From NCBI GenBank assembly GCA_038212445.1, contig JBBQUM010000017.1, positions 92,494 to 156,493 of the forward strand: a stretch of 64,000 nt of DNA, written 5' to 3'. Each line of letters starts with the position of its first letter. Positions within the stretch are counted from its first letter, which is position 1. The position numbers and the translations under genes are program-made. Source of the stretch: TMP-7 sp038212445. Lineage in GTDB: Bacteria > Acidobacteriota > Terriglobia > Bryobacterales > Bryobacteraceae. The notes under the pieces are model-generated. The model did not search any database, was not told where the DNA came from, and saw only the letters and a list, made by a program, of their open reading frames with translations. This document shows positions 1 through 7,800 of the stretch, piece by piece.

Positions 1-1145
1 GGGGGTCCGCTTCCGATCCGCGCTTGAGCCGGCGCCACCGCGTTCCCGGCGGTCAGCCTCACACTTGCGAAGAGCGTGTGGGAATTTGTGGTTGCGCCGA
101 CAGTGATCGCGGCGGGCGCAGAACCCGGTGTGTTTATCGAGTTCAGATTTGGATAGCTTCCAAGGTCACCGTCATTGCCGGCCGACGTCACGATAGTCAT
201 TCCCTGCACTGCTGCGTTCTGAACTGCATTCGCCCAGGGATCGCAAATTTCCGTACCGCTCGAGCCGCAAACCTTATCGTGATACGTCCAGTCGGCGCCC
301 AAGCCGAAGGAAAGCAGAGCAACGTCCATGCCATCCGACAACGCATCGCCGAGCGCCTGAATCACGACGCTGGCAAAGGTCTCGTCGTTGACACCGGGCG
401 TCCCAAAGATCTTGTAGTTGCCCACCCACGCCCGCGGGGCGACACCAGTAATCGATCCCTGCGGGCTGCGTACCGTGTTCCCGGCAGCGATCATGGCCAT
501 TGCGGTCCCATGACCCACGCGATCACGCGGCGTGAGGTCGTCAGGGCGCGAGTCTTCGGGAGTACCGCTACCTAGCGCAAGCGTCGCCACATAACTCCGC
601 GCGACGATCACCTTCGAGTTCGTGTATGCGCAGTCATCACCGTTACATTTTAAATACCCGGGCGGCGAGGTGAGCGTCGAGTCCTGAAACGCAAGATGGG
701 ACTGGTCGATTCCGGTATCAAGAATCGCAATCCGCACACCGGTACCGGCATTCTGCTGACCTCCGATGGAAGCCCACGCCGCTGGTCCGTTAACCAGGTC
801 CAGCGCCTTGTTGAGGTGCCGTTTGACCGGCAAATCCGGGAGCACTGCGCGGACGCCCGGCATTGCCTTCAGGGCTTGTGCCTGCGCCGCGGTGCCTGTG
901 ACGAACGCCGCGTTGAGCAGCGTATCGACTGTGCCGGTTACATGCATCCCGCGCGCTAACGCTGACATGCGGAACACAGACTGCTTTCCGGCGATAACGG
1001 CGCGGCGTGCCGGTCGCTCAGCTTGCGAAACGCGCGCCAGCGGAGCATCGTCGAACATGACGATCCATCGTTCCGGCCGTTTTTCTCCGAACATCAGGGT
1101 TGGAAAAACCAGGGCGAGCGGCGCAAATCCAAGCAGTTTCCGCAT
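1..1145 (-). CDS. Subtilisin-like serine protease (S8), C-terminus outside window
   Basis: The minus strand reads as one open frame from an ATG at 1145 to the window edge, about 381 codons. It begins with an export signal (MRKLLGFAPLALVFPTLMFG). A stretch of about 85 residues follows that could be an inhibitor-type propeptide. The S8 core then shows the catalytic Asp motif (ILDTGID), the catalytic His motif (RVGHGTAMA) and the oxyanion Asn region (SAGNDG). The catalytic Ser motif would lie beyond the window, so activity cannot be judged. The protein is probably a secreted endopeptidase. It is divergent from the CoA-transferase at 1247, with about 100 bp between the two starts. Apparent plus-strand frames over 24-1212 are shadows of this gene. 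Confidence 0.9.
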   Translation of the reverse strand, partial: MRKLLGFAPLALVFPTLMFGEKRPERWIVMFDDAPLARVSQAERPARRAVIAGKQSVFRMSALARGMHVTGTVDTLLNAAFVTGTAAQAQALKAMPGVRAVLPDLPVKRHLNKALDLVNGPAAWASIGGQQNAGTGVRIAILDTGIDQSHLAFQDSTLTSPPGYLKCNGDDCAYTNSKVIVARSYVATLALGSGTPEDSRPDDLTPRDRVGHGTAMAMIAAGNTVRSPQGSITGVAPRAWVGNYKIFGTPGVNDETFASVVIQALGDALSDGMDVALLSFGLGADWTYHDKVCGSSGTEICDPWANAVQNAAVQGMTIVTSAGNDGDLGSYPNLNSINTPGSAPAAITVGATTNSHTLFASVRLTAGNAVAPAQARIGSGP

Positions 1146-1246
1146 GCAGCGAGCGACGTGGCAGGGAATCATTCAGTTCCATCTTACGACTCGGAACTCC
1201 GCCTCCTTTTGACACTCGCCCCACGGGTGTGTTCTCATCCCCATTG

Positions 1247-2440
1247 ATGCTTGGGCTCCTTTCCGGTCTCCGTGTGATCGATTGCGCTACGTACATCGCC
1301 GCACCCGCCGCCGCTACAATCCTGTCCGACTATGGCGCCGACGTTATTAAGATCGAGCGTCCCCCTCACGGCGACCCTTACCGCTACCTCCCGCGTGTGC
1401 CCGGCACTCCCTCCAGCGACCTTCAGTATATGTGGCTGCTGGACGACCGTAACAAGCGCAGCGTCGCGCTCGACTTGTCCCGCGAACCCGCTCGTCAAGC
1501 GCTCTTGAAACTCGTCGCTACCGCCGACATCTTCATCACTAACTACCAGCCGGCTCTCGCGCGCAAGTTCCGTCTCACCTACGATGACCTGGCGCCTCTC
1601 AACCACCGCCTGATCTACGCATGGCTCACCGGGTATGGCGAAAGCGGAGACGAGATGGAAAAGCCCGGCTACGACATGACTGCATACTGGGCTCGCTCGG
1701 GACTCATGAACTACATTCATCTGGCCGGCGGCGAACCGGCTTTCTCGCCGGCCGGGTTCGGCGATCATCCAACTTCGGTCACGCTCTTCAGCGCCATTAT
1801 GCTCGCGCTCTATCAGCGGGAGCGTACGGGTAAAGGCATGAAGGTGGGCACGTCGCTGATGGCAAGCGGCGCGTGGTCCAACTCATGCTGCATCCAGGCT
1901 GCTCTCGTCGGCGCTGAGTTTCCGCAGCGGTCGAGCCGCCGTGAAGCCACCAACCCGCTCGTCAATCACTACCTTACCGGCGACGGCAAGCGGATCCTGT
2001 TTTGCTTGCTTGATCCCGTCAAAGACTGGGCCAACCTCTGCCGGGCCATCAATCGTCCAGATCTCCACGCCGACCCCAACTTCTGTACTCCCGAGAAGCG
2101 CCGTTATAACAGCGAGTTCATTGCCATCCTCGACGAAATCTTCCTGCGTCACACATTCGACGAGTGGGTGAAGATCTTTGCGGAAAATGACGTGATTTGG
2201 GGCCCCGTCCCAAGCGCTCAGGAATGCGCAGTTGACCCGCAGATGGAGGCGAACGGTGTCTTCGCCGAGTTCGATCATCCAACCGAAGGCCGCCTCAAAA
2301 CCGTCACCAATCCCATTCGCCTCGACGGCCATCCGCAACAGCCTCCCCGCTGCGCGCCCGAAGTAGGCCAGCACACCGGCGAAGTGCTCGCGGAACTCGG
2401 CTATACGCCCGAGGAGATCGCCGCCATCTCCGCCTCGTAA
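1247..2440 (+). CDS. CaiB/BaiF family (class III) CoA-transferase
   Basis: This 397-residue protein has the usual length for class III CoA-transferases, which move CoA between acyl groups through an aspartyl-CoA intermediate. The N-terminus (LLSGLRVIDCATYIAAPAAA) and the following YGADVIKIERP are typical of the family. GYDMTAYWARSGLM carries the expected catalytic Asp, and GKGMKVGTSLMASG matches the later conserved block. The frame stays open upstream to 1100, but the ATG at 1247 puts the family start at residue 1 and avoids overlap with the divergent protease. The acyl substrate cannot be read from sequence. The next gene starts 47 bp downstream on the same strand, so co-transcription is possible. 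Confidence 0.92.
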   Translation: MLGLLSGLRVIDCATYIAAPAAATILSDYGADVIKIERPPHGDPYRYLPRVPGTPSSDLQYMWLLDDRNKRSVALDLSREPARQALLKLVATADIFITNYQPALARKFRLTYDDLAPLNHRLIYAWLTGYGESGDEMEKPGYDMTAYWARSGLMNYIHLAGGEPAFSPAGFGDHPTSVTLFSAIMLALYQRERTGKGMKVGTSLMASGAWSNSCCIQAALVGAEFPQRSSRREATNPLVNHYLTGDGKRILFCLLDPVKDWANLCRAINRPDLHADPNFCTPEKRRYNSEFIAILDEIFLRHTFDEWVKIFAENDVIWGPVPSAQECAVDPQMEANGVFAEFDHPTEGRLKTVTNPIRLDGHPQQPPRCAPEVGQHTGEVLAELGYTPEEIAAISAS

Positions 2441-2486
2441 GATAGTTGGAGATGCGATTCCACGGCATTAAGCGAGGAGCGGTTCG

Positions 2487-3623
2487 TTGACCCAGCGCGC
2501 ATACCCCCTGGCGCAAACCGCCGCCGGAAAGATTCACGAACATTTCAAGCATCATTTGTCGATGACGGTCTTGCCGCAGGATAAGGTGGGGAGCCTCCCC
2601 GACGTCGACATGATGGCCGAGATTATCGACGCCACCTTTTGGGCCAGTCTACGGCAGGAGGAAGGCTACGATCCGCGGATGTCGCTCGCGTTCGTCAGTC
2701 GCGAGCAGGTGGAAAATCCACTGCTATTTGAGCGCACTCTGCCGCTCGATCCACAAGCTCTAACACGGCTCGCCCCTGCCGTGGAACGCCCGGGTATTCA
2801 TCTTGGAGTGTGGCGTGATGAGGGCGAACTGCGCGTGTGGGGTGCCACGCGGCATCTCCCTGCGCTATGTTTCGTGCTCGAAGTATTCGCGCCGGGACTG
2901 CTGGTAATCAAGCTTAGCCGTACCGACGAGTCCGGCAAATTCATCAATGTGGCCGTACTCCACGGCGACGAACTCAAGGTCATCGACGAGCATGCCGCGA
3001 GCGTGCCCGACTGTCCGGCACTGCTGACTTCGCTGCTGGGGCTCGAGTCGCAATTCGCCTCCGCCGCCGCCGTCAATGTACTGATCCAACTTGCCGTTTC
3101 CACTCGCGCCCATGGTCGCGGCGGAACGCTGCTCGTAGTTCCCGCCCGCACCGACGCGTGGCTCAGCTCGATTCTGCATCCCATTACCTACTCGGTATCA
3201 CCTTCCTTTACGGTGCTCGCTGACCTCATGCAAACCGATGCCGCCGAGCGAAAGAGGCGAAGCTGGCAGGATGCGTTGACACGCGCGGTGGACGGTATCG
3301 CCGGTCTCACCGCAGTCGACGGCGCAGCCATCATCAATTCGGAATATGAGCTTCTGGCGTTTGGCGCAAAGATCGTCCGCCGCAGCGGATGGCCGCAAGT
3401 CGGCCAGGTGATGCTTACCGAACCGATTGAAGGAGCCGACGCAATGGTGGCCGATCCGGCACAGATCGGCGGCACCCGCCATCTCTCGGCCGCACAGTTC
3501 GTTCAGGATCAGCGCGACGCCATAGCACTGGTGGCGTCCCAGGACGGTCGCTTCACCGTCTTCGCGTGGTCGCCGTGCGATGACATGGTTCACGCGCATC
3601 GGATTGACTCCCTGCTGCTGTAG
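2487..3623 (+). CDS. Protein with C-terminal diadenylate-cyclase-like (DACNV-type) domain
   Basis: The start is a TTG at 2487 with a GAGGAG Shine-Dalgarno eight bases upstream. The 378-residue product has no signal peptide or membrane segment. The N-terminal 200 residues are of unknown fold. From about residue 265 the sequence resembles the DisA/DacA nucleotide-binding domain: VDGAAIINSEYELLAFGAKI corresponds to the DGA motif (278-280), and GGTRHLSAAQF (328-338) corresponds to the GTRHRAA motif, followed by a segment like the usual end of the domain (LVASQDGRFTVFAW). The second Arg of the RHR signature is Leu here. DACNV-type domains are described as probable nucleotide sensors rather than proven cyclases, so a c-di-AMP or related sensor role is inferred. 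Confidence 0.6.
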   Translation: MTQRAYPLAQTAAGKIHEHFKHHLSMTVLPQDKVGSLPDVDMMAEIIDATFWASLRQEEGYDPRMSLAFVSREQVENPLLFERTLPLDPQALTRLAPAVERPGIHLGVWRDEGELRVWGATRHLPALCFVLEVFAPGLLVIKLSRTDESGKFINVAVLHGDELKVIDEHAASVPDCPALLTSLLGLESQFASAAAVNVLIQLAVSTRAHGRGGTLLVVPARTDAWLSSILHPITYSVSPSFTVLADLMQTDAAERKRRSWQDALTRAVDGIAGLTAVDGAAIINSEYELLAFGAKIVRRSGWPQVGQVMLTEPIEGADAMVADPAQIGGTRHLSAAQFVQDQRDAIALVASQDGRFTVFAWSPCDDMVHAHRIDSLLL

Positions 3624-3626
3624 CTC

Positions 3627-4868
3627 TTATAACCAGTAGGTCTCGCCAGGCGCCAGGTGAGCTTTGGCCACATCCGGATTGATCTCGAGGCCGAGCCCAG
3701 GTTTGTCCTGGATCTCGTAGTAACCGTCCCTCCAGTAGGGACCCTCCTTGATAACGAGATCGGGCCACCAATCGACATAGTTTGCCAGCTCGTGGACTCG
3801 AAAATCTCGCATGGCCGACGCAGCGTGTACCGATGCCGCCGTGCCGATCGGACTCGCTGGATTGTGCGCGACCGTGAAAATGCCGTACATTTCCGCCATA
3901 TCGGATATCTTTTTCGACTCGGATAAGCCTCCGGATTTCGGAACGTCGATATGGACACCGTCGCATGCCTGCGCCTCGATCAGGCGCCTGAAGCCGTGCC
4001 TTCCGTACAAATTCTCTCCAGTAATCACCGGAATGTTCACAGCGTCGGTGACTCGCTTCATCACCTCGGGGTTCTCCGCCGGTACCGGATCCTCGATGAA
4101 CATTGGGCGCGCCCGCTCCAGTTCACGCGCCAGCGTAATCACGTCGCGCGGGTCGTAGTGCCAGTGGAGATCGATTCCAAACTCTCCGTCGGCGCCAAGT
4201 TCCTCCCGGATCACTTCCATGCCCTTTACGATGCGGCGGATGTCTTTCGCGGTAAGATTTCGGCCGTATGGATCGTGCCCCGGATCGCGGAACTGCGGAT
4301 CGCCCTGCCGCGGCACGCCGTCGCCGTGGAACTTGAAAGCGGTCCAGCCCCATTTCTCAGAGCGAGCCTCCTGGACTTTCGCGCGCCAGCTCGCCGCATC
4401 GTCGACGTGCTCCACCACTTGCATGGTCCGGTAGAATCGGACGCGATCGCGAAAACGGCCGCCAAGCAAATTGCACACGGGTGTTTCGAGAATTCTTCCA
4501 CACAGATCCCATAACGCAATCTCGATGCCGCTTGCGGCGGACACGGTGGCGCCGCCGATCGCACCTGCGCCCGCGCTTTCCATCAGCATCTTGGTATAAA
4601 GCTTGTCCACGTTCAGCGGGTCTTCGCCAACCACGATCGGACTCATCTTGTTCACCACCAGATCCTTGACGCCCCACCCCCAATAGGCTTCGCCGAGCCC
4701 GTAGAGACCAGAATCTGTATCGATCTTGATGAGGTTCCAGTCCCATGTACCACGCACGATCATGCACTGAACCCGCGTGATCTTCACCTTCTTGCGCATC
4801 GCGCCCGCCAACTGGGTAAAGGGCGTTGCGGCCGCCGCAACGGTCTGCAGAAAATTTCGGCGATTCAT
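3627..4868 (-). CDS. Enolase-superfamily sugar-acid dehydratase (mandelate racemase/galactonate dehydratase type), Tat-exported
   Basis: The 413-residue protein begins MNRRNFLQTVAAAATPF, a twin-arginine export signal. A GTG six codons upstream (4886) is possible, but the ATG at 4868 puts the signal at the N-terminus. The enolase-superfamily metal ligands are visible in order: GIDLHWHYD, FIEDPVPAENPE and ITGENLYG, then VAHNPASPIG with the distal His. The Asp-x-His in the first motif resembles D-galactonate dehydratase, where that His acts as acid. The expected reaction is dehydration of a sugar acid such as gluconate or galactonate. The exact substrate is not known. Periplasmic location is unusual for this family but seems common in this organism's sugar enzymes. 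The gene is convergent with the gene ending at 3623. Confidence 0.85.
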   Translation of the reverse strand: MNRRNFLQTVAAAATPFTQLAGAMRKKVKITRVQCMIVRGTWDWNLIKIDTDSGLYGLGEAYWGWGVKDLVVNKMSPIVVGEDPLNVDKLYTKMLMESAGAGAIGGATVSAASGIEIALWDLCGRILETPVCNLLGGRFRDRVRFYRTMQVVEHVDDAASWRAKVQEARSEKWGWTAFKFHGDGVPRQGDPQFRDPGHDPYGRNLTAKDIRRIVKGMEVIREELGADGEFGIDLHWHYDPRDVITLARELERARPMFIEDPVPAENPEVMKRVTDAVNIPVITGENLYGRHGFRRLIEAQACDGVHIDVPKSGGLSESKKISDMAEMYGIFTVAHNPASPIGTAASVHAASAMRDFRVHELANYVDWWPDLVIKEGPYWRDGYYEIQDKPGLGLEINPDVAKAHLAPGETYWL

Positions 4869-4966
4869 CGCAGGGCATGATATCACCGGTGGGATTTTCG
4901 CGACATGTTTGCGTTACTCCAAGCGAATGTGATCAAATTATGCATTGATTTTTATCATGGCGATGA

Positions 4967-6418
4967 ATGACTAAGCGCGTGGAGGGGAGACGTTTTGCGG
5001 AAGGCCAAACTGTCGGCAGATATCATCAACTGCACTGCCTGGGCTCTGGCGGTTGGGGCGAGACGTACAGTGCCACCGACACCCTGCTCGGTCGTACGGT
5101 CGCGCTGAAGTGCCTCAAGCCTGAAATCGCTGACCGGTCTTCCAAGGATCTGCTCCGCCGCGAGGCCTGCGCGCAGGCGCGAGTCAGTCACCCGAATGCC
5201 TGCTATGTCTTCGATGTCATTGAGGACGACACCGTTATCGTTATGGAGTATGTCGACGGCGACACTCTCGAGGTGTTGAACGGCAGGTCCCGGTTCTCCA
5301 GGGAACAGGTCCTGAATATCGGAATCGATGTCGCCGATGCCGTCAGCCAAATGCATGCCGAGGGCGTCCTTCATCGCGACCTCAAATTCGAGAACATCAT
5401 GCTGACCACCGCGCAAGTAACCAAAGTGCTCGACTTTGGACTTGCGGCGCTCGACTACAAGCCCGACAATACTCGCACTGAGAACGTGTTTGGCACCCCA
5501 GGCTACGCCTCGCCAGAGCAACTACGTCCTGACGGCAAGATGGATTACCGGACAGATGTCTTTACACTTGGCGTAGTCTTGTACCGTTTGGTGACGAATC
5601 AGTTTCCTTACACCTCGCCCATTCAGGATCAAGCCGCCGCGTTGTTGCCGCCAAAATTTTCCGACTTCGGCTTACCCGAATGGCCCGAGCTTTATAAAGT
5701 ATTGAATAAAGCAGTCGACCCCGACCCCGTCAAGCGCTATCAGACTATGGCTCAAATGCTCGACGAACTCAGAGCCGTTCGTGTAGTTCTGCTCCGCGAT
5801 AAGAGAACGCTCTGTTTCTTCGACACCTCCACGCTTCTCGAGGTAGTCTGGCCTCATAAGAGCGCCACCCGAAAACAGCGCACCAGGGAGGCCCGTCACC
5901 AGTTCGAGATTCATCATACAAAAGGGCAGGCTGTTACGTCCGCGAGCGTCCTTTGCGAACTGCTCGACTCCGTCCTCGAACTTTACTTCAGCCAGGAGGA
6001 CAAAGACCTGCCTCGTGAGGCCGGCACGCGTAGAGTTCTGAAACACGCTAAGAAGGAGGTTCTGCGGCAACGCCAGGATGCGAAATTGCGCGGCGATTCC
6101 TGGCAGGACTTGCGACCGGAGGACAAGATGCTTTACCTCGGGAGAGTTCGGGGATTATTCATCGAATTGGTCGAATCAATGACAGCGCAACTGGCGGTGG
6201 TGGACTCCGATATTTCGCTTCAAGCACGCGCGTTTGTCGAACTTGCTGTTGATCATGGACTCTCCGAACGAGACTCCCGCGTTCTATCACAGGCGTATGC
6301 CTTGCGGGCGAAGCGTGTCATTTCCGAAGTGCCGCGTTATCGCCACCGATCCTTCAAGCCCGTACTTTCTAAGGTAGAGTTCAACGAGTACTCCCTTAAG
6401 TCGCTGAAAGGACTATGA
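4967..6418 (+). CDS. Ser/Thr protein kinase fused to a PIN-like nuclease domain
   Basis: The 483-residue protein has a complete Hanks-type kinase domain at about 15-270: glycine loop GSGGWG (26-31), VALK Lys48, HRDLKFEN (136-143), DFG (156-158), GTPGYASPE (177-184) and Asp197. There is no membrane segment or PASTA/TPR tail. The C-terminal 200 residues look like a PIN domain: CFFDTSTLLEVV (Asp286), a central TSASVLCELL (Glu331), VVDSDIS (Asp413) and GLSERDSRVLSQAYALRAK (Asp436). These acidic residues have the spacing and hydrophobic setting of a VapC-like metal site. The kinase call is firm. The PIN call is my inference from pattern. An unrecognised gene follows 298 bp downstream on the same strand. 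The start ATG overlaps no other gene. Confidence 0.85.
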   Translation: MTKRVEGRRFAEGQTVGRYHQLHCLGSGGWGETYSATDTLLGRTVALKCLKPEIADRSSKDLLRREACAQARVSHPNACYVFDVIEDDTVIVMEYVDGDTLEVLNGRSRFSREQVLNIGIDVADAVSQMHAEGVLHRDLKFENIMLTTAQVTKVLDFGLAALDYKPDNTRTENVFGTPGYASPEQLRPDGKMDYRTDVFTLGVVLYRLVTNQFPYTSPIQDQAAALLPPKFSDFGLPEWPELYKVLNKAVDPDPVKRYQTMAQMLDELRAVRVVLLRDKRTLCFFDTSTLLEVVWPHKSATRKQRTREARHQFEIHHTKGQAVTSASVLCELLDSVLELYFSQEDKDLPREAGTRRVLKHAKKEVLRQRQDAKLRGDSWQDLRPEDKMLYLGRVRGLFIELVESMTAQLAVVDSDISLQARAFVELAVDHGLSERDSRVLSQAYALRAKRVISEVPRYRHRSFKPVLSKVEFNEYSLKSLKGL

Positions 6419-6716
6419 GTCCCCTGCTACCACCATCGATAATTCGCCTTTTTTCTACTTGCAGGGCGAGTCTGAACTGTGATAACCTGCTTGCTGTCAG
6501 AGCGTTACAAGCCTGACTCTACTCTACTCGGGCATCCGGGGCTGACCGGCTCGACAGGCGCCCAGTTCGGCGTCCTCCACGTTGGATAAGTTCTTTTAGA
6601 CATTTATTTTCAGGCTATTACCGGGTGCCAATTCCGTTCCGATTTCATCATCCTGAGTTTCAGGGGAAACCCCACACCCTTGTTAGCGTCCACAACTATA
6701 CGGCTGCGGAGGATCA
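6419..6716. other. Intergenic region, no feature recognised
   Basis: These 298 bases separate the kinase-PIN gene from the next gene on the same strand. I see no open frame, no clear terminator with a T-run and no tRNA. A T-rich patch near 6450 and an AT-rich stretch around 6590-6620 could hold a promoter for the downstream gene. A segment near 6539-6565 faintly recalls a tmRNA 5' end but lacks the rest of that RNA. Confidence 0.5.
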
Positions 6717-7754
6717 GTGAAGTTTAACGAACAAGCCGTGCGTGAGGCAGCCCGGCGGTTTTTCTCCAGCCGGCACCCCATGGCCCTCCTCCGTGTGCCA
6801 GGATGCGGTCCGGTGGCCCTTTCACCTGCACATCTGCGCAGCAAATTGTTGTCCTATCCCGGTGACCGCCGCGCACTCGTCAAAACAATCGAGGAATACC
6901 TGACGGTCTTCCATTGGGTCGCAGCCGGCAAGGGTGAAAAATCACTCACTACCAGCCGTCGCAAATACCTGAATAAATTGGCATGTTATTGCGGGGAAGT
7001 TCGGTCTATTTTGGCATTAAGGCCGGAGGATTGCGTTCACGAGTCGCACTTCAGAAGATTTCAGGCCTACGGAACGGCGCTTGTTTCGCAAAGCGGCTGG
7101 GAGTTCAACCTTGCTTCCAGTCGGAGCGACCGGCTTCAATCGCGCGTCTATCATGTGATCCGCACAGGATCCCGCCTATTGGCCGTGACCGATCAGATTA
7201 CAAACGGCCTCGAGGACGGTATCCTGGAATTGCGGCAGGTTCCAAGCGAATATTTGAGGCTGGTGGTAGTCGGCGAACCAGATTCTGGACGTCTCAAAGG
7301 TCGCGTGGAATTGATTGACTCCTCCAAATCGCGTCGCCTCGTGATCCCCGAATTCTTCGGCGATCTTGTCGACATCGAAGCTTACCGGAATTTCGACGCC
7401 GACTTGAGAGCCGCCCTCGAAAGTCCCTCGAATGCCCCAGCAATGCTGGCCGAGGCAGCGCGGAAGTATGTCCTCGAGGCAAATTACCCCGTGGAAGAGA
7501 TTATCCGTGATCTCCTCGTCAGCAACCCGAGTGCAGCCGAATTGAAACGGCGAATCCGCAGTGTGCGCGCCCGGCTTTGGGACGCGCCGATTATCGCCGG
7601 TCCTGTCCGTCGGCAATTGGAAGTCTCCCTCGCTACCCTGACGCAGGGGAGCCTTCTGAATAATGCGTCGTTAGACGTGCAGCGCGACTTCGCGGATCTC
7701 ACCATGCCGCTTATTAAACTCGAACGCGGCGACCTCTATCTGCCCGCTGCCTGA
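6717..7754 (+). CDS. Conserved-looking protein of unknown function downstream of kinase-PIN gene
   Basis: I do not recognise this 345-residue protein. It starts at a GTG (6717) with a GGAGG Shine-Dalgarno close upstream. It has no signal peptide, no clear membrane segment and no cysteine cluster. The N-terminal 100 residues are basic and helical (REAARRFFSSRHP, TSRRKYLNKLACYCGEVRSI). The middle (about 110-220) looks like alternating strands, and the C-terminal 130 residues look helical (EEIIRDLLVSNPSAAELKRRIRSVRARLW). It sits between the kinase-PIN gene and an M14 peptidase on the same strand. A role with the kinase-PIN protein is possible but rests only on position. Confidence 0.7.
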   Translation: MKFNEQAVREAARRFFSSRHPMALLRVPGCGPVALSPAHLRSKLLSYPGDRRALVKTIEEYLTVFHWVAAGKGEKSLTTSRRKYLNKLACYCGEVRSILALRPEDCVHESHFRRFQAYGTALVSQSGWEFNLASSRSDRLQSRVYHVIRTGSRLLAVTDQITNGLEDGILELRQVPSEYLRLVVVGEPDSGRLKGRVELIDSSKSRRLVIPEFFGDLVDIEAYRNFDADLRAALESPSNAPAMLAEAARKYVLEANYPVEEIIRDLLVSNPSAAELKRRIRSVRARLWDAPIIAGPVRRQLEVSLATLTQGSLLNNASLDVQRDFADLTMPLIKLERGDLYLPAA

Positions 7755-7800
7755 GAGTCTCTGAGCGGGACCCCTCGTTTTTCTTGTACTATCTGGGCTG

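Noticed and set aside
24..1212. Plus-strand open frames over the first 1.2 kb
   Set aside because: The minus strand encodes a clear S8 protease with conserved motifs throughout. The plus frames have no motif or ribosome site.
6539..6565. Sequence faintly like the 5' end of tmRNA
   Set aside because: No tag-reading frame, no pseudoknots and no matching 3' tRNA-like end with a TPsiC loop could be seen within the following 350 bases.
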